Source of the DNA: Malaya genurostris
Lineage: Eukaryota > Arthropoda > Insecta > Diptera > Culicidae
NCBI RefSeq assembly: GCF_030247185.1
Contig: NC_080571.1
Span: forward strand, 88,221,025-88,285,024
Length of the DNA stretch: 64,000 nt
Direction of reading: 5' to 3'
The notes beneath the pieces were generated by a model, which saw only the letters and a list, made by a program, of their open reading frames with translations, had not been told where the DNA came from and searched no databases. Below, one piece after another: positions 54,429-64,000 of the stretch; position 1 is the first letter of the stretch; every line of letters starts with the position of its first letter. The position numbers and the translations under genes are program-made.

Positions 54429-55290
54429 TAAACCTGTTTTAATCCACCTAGTGGTGTAATGATGCCTTTCTCATATCAATCATACTATCATATATAATAC
54501 TGTGGTATTTTTCACAATAATTTTCTTCGATTCCTAAAACGAATAACCGAAATCGGTTTGTTTGACCGTCTACTGATAAAAACTATTAATTAGAGAAGAT
54601 TTGAGGTCGATTTAGAAAACTTTTTACGGTTTTTCGCCCTTTTCAGTGATGGTATACAATTTTTAACACACTTTACCCTATATTTCCGGATCCGGAATTC
54701 GAGTCCAGATGAAATTCAGGAATTACGTATGTGACCACAGGACCTTTCATTTGAACTTAAGTTTATGAAAATCGGTCGCGCAATCTATGAGAAAAGCTAG
54801 AAAACATATTTTCATTTTTTGCGCATTTTACCCCATAACTCCGGAACAGGAAGTCGGATCCAAACAATGTTCAGGAATTTTGTATGGGACTACAAGACCT
54901 TTCATTTGAACCCAAGTTTGTGAAAATCGGTTCAGCCATCTCTGAGAAAAGTTAGTGCACTTATTTTCACAATTTTTTGCACATTTTACCCCATTATTCC
55001 GGAACTGGAAGACGGATTCAAATAATATTCAGGAATTTTGTATGGGACCATAAGACCTTTCATTTGAATTTAAGTTTGTGAAAATCGGTTCAGCTATCTC
55101 AGAGAAAAGTTAGTGCAAAAAAACGTTACATACACACATACACACACATACACACATACACACACATATACACACACACAGACATTTTGCGTACTCGACG
55201 AACTGAGTCGAATGGTATATGACACTCGGCCTCGGTTCAAAAGTCGGTTTTTTAATTGATTGCATAACCTTTCTAGATGAGAAAGGCAAA
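54429..55290 (-). repeat. Dispersed repeat family A, longest copy
   Basis: It spans both family ends: cctgttttaatccacctagt at 54430, and ataacctttctagatgagaa near 55264. Between them are three successive modules of about 155-165 bp, each with 'ccggaac.ggaagtcggat', 'gaattttgtatggga' and 'cctttcatttgaa'. A CA tract follows at about 55132-55182. The modular interior explains the length differences between copies. Confidence 0.82.
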
Positions 55291-55330
55291 AAGGAGGCAT
55301 ACTATTGTAGAGCAAATAGGTTTCTTATTT

Positions 55331-55430
55331 CTTCGCGTTTCGCCTTCAGCTCATCAGTGCTTAAAGCAGTTCAAATTAAACCGCCATCTCCGCCTAGCAG
55401 TTCTATTTTAACCGCTAAGCAGACGCAAAG
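55331..55430 (-). ncRNA. Hammerhead ribozyme C (complete, predicted active)
   Basis: Minus strand, 5' to 3': stem III strand CUUUGCG (55430-55424), U16.1 and C17 (55423-55422), stem I (55421-55358), CUGAUGA (55357-55351), stem II GCU-GAA-GGC (55350-55342), GAAA (55341-55338), stem III return strand CGCGAAG (55337-55331). Stem III pairs over eight positions with one G-U. Stem I starts with six pairs (UGCUUA with UAAGCA), then a UU bulge, then GCGGUU with AACUGC. Stem II contains a U-G pair. Compensating changes relative to copy A (stem III CGUAAA to CGCGAAG with partner UUUACG to CUUUGCG) show that pairing, not sequence, was kept. Cleavage is predicted between 55422 and 55421. Confidence 0.82.
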
Positions 55431-55639
55431 TCCACACTATTCATGTGACCCTTTAAGGATATGACAGTAGGTGCCATATCCTATCTGACGTCTCGGACGA
55501 AAACGAGTGACGACCGACTACTGGCCGCCGCAGAATTCGAGCATTTAGGGGTTTTTGGTTTGGTTTGGTTTGTAAGTAAAGTATATATTTAGTTTCGATT
55601 TGAACTGTTAGGCGGGGATGGCGGTTCAATTGGAACTGC

Positions 55640-55690
55640 TTTATGCACTGATGAGCCGAAGGCGAAACACGAAGAAATCGAAACTAAATA
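55640..55690 (+). ncRNA. Hammerhead ribozyme D, 3' half only
   Basis: CUGAUGA (55648-55654), stem II GCC-GAA-GGC (55655-55663) and GAAA (55664-55667) are perfect. The 5' half, with the cleavage triplet and stem III partner, has been replaced by the inverted sequence of the neighbouring unit. It cannot self-cleave alone. Confidence 0.7.
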
Positions 55691-55740
55691 TGTACTTTAC
55701 GTACAAACCTAATACCCCTAAATGTTCCGGTTTCGTGTGA

Positions 55741-56729
55741 AAATTTGTTTGAATATGATTTCACGTCGTCATGTCATTTTTACCTCAAATTTCCGTTTTA
55801 TTCCGGATAGTTCAAGATTGACCATAGAGCCTTGTTCGCGACAAAATCTGGACAACCCTAAATACTTATATTATTTCAACTTTTGTTGCCATACTCAAAT
55901 GAAGCTCCTAGAATTCATCGTCAACAATCTCAATATCTGTACCAAGTCAGTCGCTTCCAGTTTTGCTTGCTCAGTTTGAAGTGTCAAGTAGTCTACCTGC
56001 TTAATTGTCTTCACTGTTGGTAGTGAGCAAGTTAGAATGGATAGGCATGGACATCACCTCTATAATTAAAATTTTCTTCTGCCAGAATTATAAGAAGAGG
56101 TTGATGCTTATGTTGTATTTGATATTCCAGTTATCATGACTGGTTTGCCTTTCATTCATTATCTTGAACCAATTTTAATGTTCACATGAACCTCATTTGG
56201 TGGCCGCTATCTCATTCAATTGTAAGTGATAGTTTATTTTACGAGATCTGGTGGTGGTGGTGAATAAATTGAGCTTTGATTGGGTGAGAAACGAATGGAG
56301 AACAAGAAATGCTACCTGTTCTGTACGTCAGCGAAGGTTGTGTGTTAGAATGTGAAGTTTGCTGCAGTAGAGTGATCGTCAATGTGTACCACATTCGGTT
56401 TCAATTGAATTAAATGAAGTTTCACAGCACTACCTCCGGATTTCTATGTCTATTCATTGTGTGAGATCAATTTTTGAAAATACTACAAGCTTTTGGATCG
56501 AAGATAGTGTCGAAAGAAGAGCAAATGCGAAAATCAATTGTGTGCGGTCGCAATGAAATCCTAGATTCGTCAGTAAGCAAACTTGTGAAAAGGTTGGTTT
56601 TCCTGCAAGCACTGTCCAAAACGTTCATCATTCTTTCAATACCCGTTTGATTACAAGCAGGTATGCTGGGAGCAGATCAAAAACGGATTTCAAGAACCAC
56701 CAGAATGACGCGAAGGTGAAGCAAATATT
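55741..56729. other. No intact gene; possible transposase N-terminal trace
   Basis: At about 56580-56720 a plus-strand frame reads VGFPASTVQNVHHSFNTRL and then GSRSKTDFKNHQNDAKVKQI. This resembles the helix-turn-helix start of Tc1-type transposases. It leads directly into the duplicated segment at 56730, which may thus be a decayed transposon. The rest is unassigned. Confidence 0.4.
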
Positions 56730-57285
56730 GTAAAAAACTACAAGCATCAGCCCCATGTGGTTGTTCGAGCCATTGATGTGGAACAAGGCAACCAAAATTT
56801 GTAATGATCTACAATCAAACGTCACACTTTTGAATCCGCTATTGCACGAGAGTTTGTCTAGATTTATCTTGATTATTAACCAACACCTACCATTGTTTGT
56901 TTTATAGCCAACGAAGTTACATCAATATCCCAAATGTATGCTATAATATCTTTGTACATACTTGCGATACGGATTTTCATATTAAAGCTTCTCTTCGTCA
57001 AGCTTGTGTTCAAGTTTTGTATGCAAGCAGTGATTTTTATAGCGTTAAGTTTCGCTACCATTCTGCGATTTCGGTTGAAGCGATAAACTATTTCTCATTA
57101 TCAATCGAGTTCATCTCATATAAATTAGAAATTAATCTTACGCACTCAAAATTTACCCTGGGGTAGTTGTCAATTTCTCAGGCGAAACGACATAGCGTGG
57201 AATTTCATCGGAGCTTGCATGACACAAGATCAGAGCATACCAATTAAAGCTTCATATCGTTTTATGGCACTTTTTGTCTTGCTGT
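56730..57285 (+). repeat. Duplicated segment, copy 2 (empty site for the 37.6-kb MITE)
   Basis: It is the uninterrupted counterpart of 37330-38148. At about 56975-56990 the sequence passes straight from cggattttcatatt to aaagcttctc, where copy 1 has the MITE. Non-coding in its present state. Confidence 0.75.
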
Positions 57286-57659
57286 CTAGCAACAACCTAC
57301 CTCTAGCATGCTACGCGTAGGACTGAAACGTTAGCTATAATTTTGCTTCTATTTATAGATTCGCGTGCTTCCAACAGCTTCGCTTTTGCATCGATTGACC
57401 AATCAGAGCGATGCTTTCCCATTGATATATCGATTACTCCTTCAAAACCGTTGTCTATGGTAGGGAAATCCGATATGCCGGAGATTTTTAGCAAATAAAA
57501 AAGGACACTGCTCGCTTCTAATCAAAATTTCAATCATTTATAATTGAAAATGCCTGGCTTGATTCATTCAAATCAATTTTTAAAAATATTTCCAATCAAA
57601 TAATGAAATAATATTAATAATTGATATAAAATATACTGAGCTGTACGTGTTTAAAACCT

Positions 57660-58480
57660 GACCACCTTTCTAGGTGTATTTTTCCTTGAGTTTCTAATTT
57701 GCACCCCTATGTAGAAAATAAAGATGTGTTCCACATCATGAGAACAAACCTTTCGGAACGTAATGTGGCTAGAAAAATAATAATGTCTTCAACTTTCGAG
57801 CAAACTTCCAACCATCGGTAAGGTATGAAGTCGTTCAAGATGAAAACTGTACCGAACCGTAATGGTAAACAGAATGTGACAGTTAAAACCCAGGTTCGTA
57901 AGTTAAATTGTGAATATAAGACGACATTTTCTATCCCGATAATGGACGATGAAACTTATGTTCTGGGAAACTTTAAGCAGCTTTTTCTGCAGCCGTGCAA
58001 CGGAACGGCGTAGAGGGTCATTTCAGGACGAATAAAAAAGCCAAGTTTCCCAAAAAAAATTGGTTTGGCAGGCAATATACAGCTGTGGTCGAACAAGCCA
58101 AAGCTTCATCACTACCGGGACGACAAACGAGCCTAGCCTAAAGAATCGATTGTTAAAATTCCTATGCAGCCATGATGCTCCCTCGCAATTCTGGACCAAT
58201 TTGGCATCTTGTAACTACGCCAAAGATGTTTTGGACTGGTATAAAGCGAATGGAGTCCATGGTGTATCGAAAGAGGCGAACATACCTCTAATTGCTCGGA
58301 GTTGCGACCTAACGAGCGGTATTGGGCTCTTGCGAAGAGAGATCTCTCTAAATATAAACAACAAGCTACAACTATAGAAAAACTTCGAACATCATGAACA
58401 AAAGCTGCGAATTGCAGAAAAGTCTGCATAGACCCTAATGGATGAAGTAAACTCCATAGTTCGTAGTTTCTTCCTGCAAC
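57660..58480 (+). pseudogene. DD37E-like transposase remnant, divergent lineage
   Basis: Recognisable pieces are IPIMDDETYVLG (about 57935-57965), MVWQAIYSCGRTSQSFITTGTTN (58060-58128), then a deletion, and LLKFLCSHDAPSQFW-TNLASCNYAKDVLDWYKANGV (about 58150-58260). The second catalytic Asp (WPDLA in the DD37E copies) is Asn here (WTNLA). The region with the final Glu is scrambled (LTSGIGLLRRE). It differs strongly from the copies at 11, 45 and 51 kb and so is a separate lineage. Terminal repeats were not found. Confidence 0.7.
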
Positions 58481-58930
58481 CTAATTAAGTCACTTTGATT
58501 AGCTTTAAATATCTAAAACTACACTTCCAAATGAATAAAAAATTCATCTTGCACTGAACTATCAGAAAATTTGATTTATTCCACATTTAACCTGTCCGGG
58601 TTTTCTCGCAAAAAAGCTTTATAACATAAAACTAAGGTGCGTATAGAAGACTGAATATAGCTTTTGAGAAGTAAATAGCTCTATCAAATCTACTGCACAA
58701 AGCTCGTTATACCGTTTTACTATCTTTGATAGAGTATTTAGTTGATTTTTTTATCAACTTTCCCAAGGCAGGGCATACGCGACATACCGAAATTTATTTA
58801 TTTATTTTATGTGCAGCACGTCGATGATTTGTATTTTTAATTAAACTTTCATCCGTTATTAGGGATAAGACTAGTTGTGTTGTACAAAAATTTACTTGCA
58901 TTACGTGAATAACCCCAAAACTGGTTTGTT
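58481..58930. other. No gene; possible CR1 tail
   Basis: A tttatttatttatttta run at about 58794 followed by tgtgcagcacgtcg resembles a CR1-type 3' tail in minus orientation but is too short to assign. Otherwise AT-rich. Confidence 0.3.
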
Positions 58931-59033
58931 TTACATTTTGTCTTCGACAAATCAGAGCATTAGTAGTTTATTTTGAACTGCTGATGCCTCTTCCCGGTTC
59001 AGCGTAATTAGCTAAGTAGGCGTAGAGCAGGCC
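58931..59033 (-). ncRNA. Degenerate hammerhead ribozyme E
   Basis: On the minus strand, CUGAUUU (58955-58949; consensus CUGAUGA), stem II GUC-GAA-GAC (58948-58940) and AAAA instead of GAAA (58939-58936) are preceded by stem I remnants (ctacttagc and agcagttcaaaataaac) in the same order as copies A-C. The cleavage triplet is GCC-like, and stem III no longer pairs. It is a fossil of the family, predicted inactive. Confidence 0.6.
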
Positions 59034-59077
59034 CGTACCCAGGATTTCGTTTCGGGAGGGGCCCTCAGATAAAAAAA

Positions 59078-59300
59078 ATAATGTTACTGAAAATTACTTA
59101 TGTACCTAATTTTCAGTGTGCCTTTTGCCTACGTTTTTAACAGTGTGCCTTTTACCTACGTTTTTAAACTTTACCACTAGAACTGTCATTAAGTAGTATT
59201 CAAATAAAATTTCTGGCTGTGCCCGAAAGAAGGTTATTGTAGTACGTTACTTTACGTTTACTGTTATGTTACGTCTGGGTACGTGACTGTCGGTATCATT
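59078..59300 (+). repeat. Dispersed repeat shared with 34049-34275
   Basis: It shares cctaattttc, gtgtgccttttgcctacg, ttactttacgtttactgtta and ctgggtacgtgactgtc with the 34-kb copy. A 30-bp local duplication (cagtgtgccttttgcctacg and cagtgtgccttttacctacg) lies inside. Non-coding; class unknown. Confidence 0.65.
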
Positions 59301-59330
59301 AAAAATGTTGAATCTGATTAATCGTATCAA

Positions 59331-59530
59331 AGTAACGTATGTAACACTTCGTTACGCCTATAACTTACTAAAAAGTAACTCATGTAACGCTTCGTAACGC
59401 CTGTAACTAAATAAAAAGTAACGCATGTAACGCGTCGTAACGCCTGTAACTTAATAAAAAGTAACGCATGTAAAGCTTCGCAACGCCTATAGCTTACACA
59501 AAAGTAACGCATGTAACGTTTCGTAACGTT
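59331..59530 (+). repeat. 43-bp tandem repeat, about 4.6 copies
   Basis: Units beginning agtaacgcatgtaacgc and continuing ttcgtaacgcctgtaactta start at 59331, 59374, 59417, 59460 and 59503, an exact 43-bp period. Units differ by only a few substitutions. The repeated 'gtaacg' core gives the strand a strongly biased composition. Non-coding. Confidence 0.88.
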
Positions 59531-59810
59531 GAAGAATGAATTCTCCCGAACGTCAGTTTTTTGTCCCGGTCTCCCCTACTTTAAAATTTGTCTTAAGGTG
59601 AAATGTAGCGGAATGCGAAAATCGCGTTTTTGATCAATTATTCAAAAACGGGACCGATATTCGAAAAACTAAAAACATTTAAGTTTTCGAAATTTGATTT
59701 TTCACAACTAAGTATTCTTAGAATTTTGAAATTTTGCTTTGCCGAGCCATAATTGGTTTTTTAAATGTATAAACGGTTACTGTTCCGTTCCACGCAGATC
59801 AATTTAGAAC

Positions 59811-61312
59811 AGATTTTTTTTCTCATTAATACATTTATTTCATAAGCAATATAAATAAGTTTTTCTTCGCCGTGGCATCCACAATACATAGTAATTTAAA
59901 CCTAATACATTTCGAATATCATATTAGTATGTTGGTATTCATTAGTTAATCTAAACACTGTTTTTATCAAGCGAGTTGCTATTTTAAATTACATTAAACA
60001 AAATACATTTATTTTGTACATCATCTTATAACTATTTCAAGTTTGTTTGTATCAGTTTATCACTTTTATTCAATATCATATTGTTGGCTATTGGTAGAAC
60101 TCATGGAAGAGAAAACAGTCTAATATAAAATAAAATTTAAATTGGAACTCCAATGGATTTAATAAAATGATAAAGAAGTTTAATGTATATAAGGTCACAA
60201 CAAGCAAGAATGTCGCGAACTGGGACATTGGATAGTCAACCTTGAGTACGCAAGGAATTTTTTAGTTGAGATCTGACATCACGATACTCCTCGCATGTCC
60301 AAACGACATGATCAATATCGCGATAAACTTCGCCACAAGCACAATGATTAGTTTCGGAAAGTCCAATTCGAAGGATATGTGCATCTAACGTGTAGTGATT
60401 GGACATGAGTCTGGACATCACACGAATGAAGTCCCTACTCACATCCAGTCCCCTGAATCATGCCTTAGTCGATAGTTTAGGAATAATTGAGTGCATCCAC
60501 CGACCCAGATCATCTTTATCCCAAGAAGCTTGCCAGCTGGCAAGTGTTCTTTGGCGAGACGAGCTATAGAATTTGTTGAAAGTAATTGGTTTCTCATAAA
60601 TTTCACCCTCAATAGCACCACGTTTGGCTAAAATATCGGCTCTTTCATAAGCCTGGAATGGAGCAATGAGCCGGGACCCAAACTATTGTGATTTGATAAT
60701 TATTGTTCAATTTGTCGTTCAGGCATTGTTTTATTTTGCCCAGGAAAAACGGTTCAGTCTTGCCAGTCATGTTTGAGCGAATGGCTTCAATTGCACTCAG
60801 ACTATCTGTGAAGAGGAAATAATGGTTTGGAATTAATGTGACGATTACACTCAAACTATGTTGAACTGCTGCTAGCTCTGCTATATAAATAGATGCAGGT
60901 TCTTGAAGCCTAAATGAGGCCGAAACATTATTGTTGAAAATACCAAACCCAGTAGCCTCTTCAGTTCGTGATCCGTCCGTGAAAAACATTTCCTCAGAGT
61001 CAATATGCCTGAACTTACTTGAAAATATTTTTGGGATTTCCATCGAGCGTAGGTGTTTCGGGATTCCACGCACTTCGCGCTGCATGAATGTGTCGAAAAA
61101 TAGAGTTGAGTCAGGGCCATTTAGAATGGTGTCGCGCATAGGAATATATCTTGAAGGGTTGATTTCATGTGACATATGGTTAAAATATACTGTCATGAAT
61201 CCTGTTTGAGATCGAAGCTCAACTAGCCTTTCGAAGTTATTAATAACTAGGGGGTTCAGTACGTCACATCTTATTAGCAGTCGTGACGGAAGCTCCCAAA
61301 AACGATCCTTCA
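59811..61312 (-). mobile_element. RNase H-bearing non-LTR retrotransposon, 5'-truncated copy 2
   Basis: The repeat aatttagaac lies at 59801-59810 and 61313-61322, giving the target duplication. The minus strand holds the last part of the RT, RNase H, the C-terminal domain and a 3' UTR with an A run next to the left duplication. It is about 90% like the copy at 18-25 kb and lacks the CR1 insertion. Confidence 0.86.
60235..61312 (-). pseudogene. RNase H and C-terminal region of copy 2
   Basis: From 61312 the frame reads DRFWELPSRLLIRCDVLNPL, then RNase H: MFFTDGSRTEEATGFG (first Asp), IYIAELAAVQHSL (Glu), HYFLFTDSLSAIEAIRSN (second Asp) and ITIVWVPAHCSIPG (the typical end motif near the final His/Asp). 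A deletion and frameshifts follow near 60645. The tail continues from 60621 and 60442 with CACGEVYRDIDHVVWTC, a Cys/His group. RNase H removes template RNA during second-strand synthesis. The copy is truncated and broken. Confidence 0.82.
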
Positions 61313-61322
61313 AATTTAGAAC

Positions 61323-62880
61323 TGATGAATAACGTTTGAATTAAAATTTCACAAAGAATCTGAAAACGCAACTCAACACAGTTTTTGAATAGATAATGAA
61401 ATTTGACGACGTTCTCTCATGCGTGCCAAGTGAATATTTTTTATGTAAATTTCATCTCATTGGCGGGAAGAGTACGGCCGCCTTTCGAAATTCCTGTTTG
61501 GTACTGACAAAGATACCGAAAATACTAGAATGTTCTCTTGTCTCCATTAGTTCTTCGGAATATTAGTCAATACATATACATATAAAAATGTAGTAGTAAT
61601 CACTAACAATAACGATTGAATTATAATTTATTCAAAGTGCGAAATATTCAAACGACCATTACGAATCAAAAAGAGTCTGTTTTACAAGCTAGAAAAACGT
61701 ATAGTAAGCCCACTGCGCTCAATCATTGTTTTGCCTGTTATGCTTTGTGTGACGATTCGTTCAACAAAAACGGTTAAAATCTCGAAAATGGCTATCTCTA
61801 AGAGGTCACTACAAGCAGATATAGGACTCCTGGGCTGTAGAATTCTATTCTAGTACACACAAACCTCCTATTGCGTATACTTTATGGCGATATCACGTAA
61901 CTCATTTTACCACCTAAATCCCAAATAACGTTGTTCTTATTTTCACAAAACAAATCCCAAATACGTGAACTTTATTTTTATAGAGGCTTTTCCATAGGAA
62001 CCACTACAATACAAGCATTTTTAGAAATTCAGGCAGGAAATGTATTCGAAATTGCTCTCAAGAGTCTTTTTTGTACTTTCAAATTACCAACACTCCAATA
62101 CGCTTTCAAAGATGTCTGCTGAAAGCTATGAAGCAGAAGCAACTTTTCGATAGAAACTTTTCCACCTGAATGCAATAGAAAACGTTATGCAGTTTGAAAC
62201 ACTCACGTTTGGAAACGTGCCTATTGTATAATTTTCTACGGAATTAAAATTCGTTGACCTCTGCTGGGCTGCTCGGGATAACTTATCCCACTCGGGACAA
62301 GCGAACATTTGTGTCTAATATCAAGTGGAAAAAAATATTAGATTTTTGATTATTTCTCCATTTTTCTCCACCAGCGCTCGGAGAATTCCTATACAATATT
62401 TCAATTTAGTGTGCGACGGAAGGACCGTACTAGTTGTGCTATATTGTAGTCTTCCCAAAGCATGTACGGCGACAGTGAAGATGACGTCGATGCCGACAAC
62501 ACACACACACATATATACGAAAGTATAATCCAATTTAACGCCAACATTCAGTGAACACTAGGATGGCACTGGGAAAAAGAATGTCCTGTGTGCATCCGAG
62601 AAGTCAGCGATATCATCTCTGTCATGTACTATGTTGACATTTTTGTTAAATCTCTCGGTGAACTGAATGACATTATTTAATAGGGATATTTGTCGATATG
62701 CTGGTTATTCTTCTTTATAAGAGTCGAAATGGTTCGTTTGATTAGTAGTCTCTTGTTAAAACAATTACTTCTGTTTTCTACGAATTAGTTCTTGTTTTAG
62801 TTTTCACCTACGATTATAATATCTGTAGTAGGCAGTCAAACAGTAAAACAGTAAAAAAGATAAACAGTAAAACATAAAAG
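61323..62880. other. No gene recognised
   Basis: AT-rich DNA with short frames only. A small AC tract lies at about 62500-62512. No matches within the window were noticed. Confidence 0.35.
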
Positions 62881-63166
62881 CAGTAAAAACAGTAAAAACA
62901 GTAAAAACAGTAAAAACAGTAAAAACAGTAAAAACAGTAAAAACAGTAAAAACAGTAAAAACAGTAAAAACAGTAAAAACAGTAAAAACAGTAAAAACAG
63001 TAAAAACAGTAAAAACAGTAAAAACAGTAAGAACAGTAAAAACAGTAAAAACAGTACAAACAGTAAAAACAGTAAAAACAGTAAAAACAGTAAAAACAGT
63101 AAAAACAGTAAAAACAGTAAAAACAGTAAAAACAGTAAAAACAGTAAAAACAGTAAAACAGTAAAA
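62881..63166. repeat. 9-bp minisatellite (cagtaaaaa)n, about 32 copies
   Basis: The perfect unit cagtaaaaa repeats almost without change; rare variants are cagtaagaa (about 63020) and cagtacaaa (about 63055). Imperfect units extend the left edge to about 62840. As 9 is divisible by 3, all three minus-strand frames stay open and give 3-residue periodic peptides that are artefacts. The homogeneity implies recent expansion and probably length variation between individuals. Confidence 0.95.
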
Positions 63167-63383
63167 TAGTTGAGGAGTAAATAAATTAACAAATATCAAA
63201 ATCAGTAGTTTCATGAATATTTTTTAAACAATATCAAAATGCGAGACACTGAGGCAGTTGATTCTAATTTTGATCCTCTCGTAATATGTGCTCTATTAAG
63301 CAACAAACCGTCCTTTAAGGAACCCTTATGTCACACAATTGCAAACAACTATTGCGATCCATTTTTTTTTTCATTTTCTATGT

Positions 63384-63478
63384 CGTACCAGAATCCGAGT
63401 GGTCACCGGATGTATCCTGTTTGCTATGGGCAAACTGCTCCTCCAGTGGTGATGCCACCAAACAGCGACTCGGGGCGG
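63384..63478 (+). CDS. Candidate internal exon of a host gene (unidentified)
   Basis: A polypyrimidine tract (ccattttttttttcattttc, 63359-63378) leads to an AG acceptor at about 63390-63391. Then comes an open stretch reading NPSGHRMYPVCYGQTAPPVV and MPPNSDSGR, before a GT at about 63477 (gggcggtagc, a weak donor) and a stop. It is GC-rich and low in repeats, with a Pro/Tyr/Gln-rich composition reminiscent of RNA-binding protein linkers. An in-frame ATG also exists upstream (63380). I do not recognise the protein; it could equally be chance. Confidence 0.25.
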
Positions 63479-64000
63479 TAGCAAAAGCAGAAAATTAGGT
63501 TAATTTTTGCGTTCCGTTTCCGCCGGAATGCCATATTTTCTCCGGGACCGATAATGGCTGCTTAGGCGACGGTGACAGTAGTGAAACTACAATTTAGGTT
63601 TATGCATGGCTTAGTGACCTGTTACGAGTTCCGGTCCTGCGGTAATGAGACCGGAAGGAAGAAGGGTAGTCACTGACCGTATGTTATGGGAAAAAGTTTT
63701 TTCTTGTGTTGCTTTTTGGAGGGTGGAAAGCCGTATATTTTTTCTGGTTAAATTTCGTGTGTTGACAGAAACGCTGTGCCTATGAAACCTGACAATATTG
63801 GTCTTTTCAGTATCACGAACAGTGTTTAATTAGGAAAGCTTTAACAAACAATTGAAGGTATGCGAAATACAGTGCTGTATGTTAATAAGAAATACTACCA
63901 AACCAGAAAGGTTTTATACAACAAAAATCTCTTTTGTCCCGACACCTGCTCATATCTTCAAAATTTGTCCAGTTTTCGTTTTGAATTCTCAATCCAACCG
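63479..64000. other. No gene recognised; GC-rich flank
   Basis: The GC-rich DNA continues to about 63680, then turns AT-rich. If the candidate exon is real, this would be its downstream intron. Confidence 0.35.

Larger units (their letters stand above)
55320..55740. mobile_element. Hammerhead-bearing repeat, inverted pair of units
   Basis: The left unit, in minus orientation, holds a complete hammerhead (55331-55430) and extends to about 55602. The right unit, in plus orientation, keeps only the 3' part of the hammerhead (from about 55603) and the downstream sequence to cccctaaatg (55727). The outer sequence catttaggggt...agtttcgattt at about 55546-55602 is the inverse of 55676-55727. The units share the cccctaaa end and the 'gttttcgt(c/t)cg...acgtcaga' upstream block with the 44-kb array, so this is the same family at a different divergence level. 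Confidence 0.72.

Noticed and set aside
59331..59530. CRISPR-like array
   Set aside because: Units are contiguous 43-bp tandem repeats with no unique spacers, in a eukaryotic repeat context.
62804..63214. Three long overlapping minus-strand frames of repeated Thr-Val-Phe, Cys-Phe-Tyr and Leu-Leu-Phe
   Set aside because: They are by-products of a 9-bp minisatellite, which keeps all three frames open; no start context or family.

Overview
This window looks like repeat-rich nuclear DNA of an insect, most likely a culicine mosquito. That is inferred from the kinds of elements present: DD37E Tc1/mariner transposons of the mosquito ITmD37E type, Jockey, CR1 and RNase H-bearing non-LTR retrotransposons, a Penelope-like reverse transcriptase, and short AT-rich dispersed repeats with GT/CA tracts. 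There are no bacterial operons, rRNA or complete host genes. Nearly every long reading frame belongs to a mobile element, and most are broken. A short candidate exon near 63.4 kb and a few GC-rich islands suggest that much of the window is intron or intergenic DNA.

Layout. 0-1.7 kb: a tRNA-related SINE-like repeat and a decayed Tc1/mariner element. 2-7 kb: a structurally complete Jockey-type retrotransposon on the minus strand, bounded by a 16-bp target-site duplication. 7-11.4 kb: mostly unassigned DNA, then a small poly(A)-tailed retro-insert. 11.4-14.4 kb: a DD37E transposon split by another retrotransposon. 14.5-25 kb: CR1 remnant, Penelope-like RT remnant, a recent fold-back insertion, then an RNase H-bearing retrotransposon interrupted by a nearly intact CR1 element. 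25-44 kb: AT-rich DNA with MITEs, dispersed repeat families and a ~245-bp tandem array. 44-47 kb: a tandem repeat carrying hammerhead ribozyme folds, then a DD37E copy nested in a dispersed repeat. 49.8-50.5 kb: degenerate minisatellite. 51.1-52.4 kb: the most complete DD37E copy. 54.4-59.5 kb: dispersed repeats, two further hammerhead loci and a 43-bp tandem array. 59.8-61.3 kb: a second RNase H element copy. 62.9-63.2 kb: a 9-bp minisatellite.

The most interesting signal is a small repeat family that encodes a hammerhead self-cleaving ribozyme. It is present as a 262-bp-period tandem pair (44.28-44.73 kb, minus strand), an inverted pair (55.32-55.74 kb) and a degenerate copy (58.93-59.03 kb). 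Two copies keep all core nucleotides, a cleavable GUC and paired stems I, II and III. The arrangement resembles animal retrozymes, which are non-autonomous retroelements thought to spread as ribozyme-processed RNA circles, and a Penelope-like RT remnant lies in the same window. Other well-supported structures are several nested insertions with exact target duplications, filled and empty-site comparisons inside the window, one hAT-type and two Harbinger-type MITEs, and a tRNA-like element whose ends are inverted repeats.
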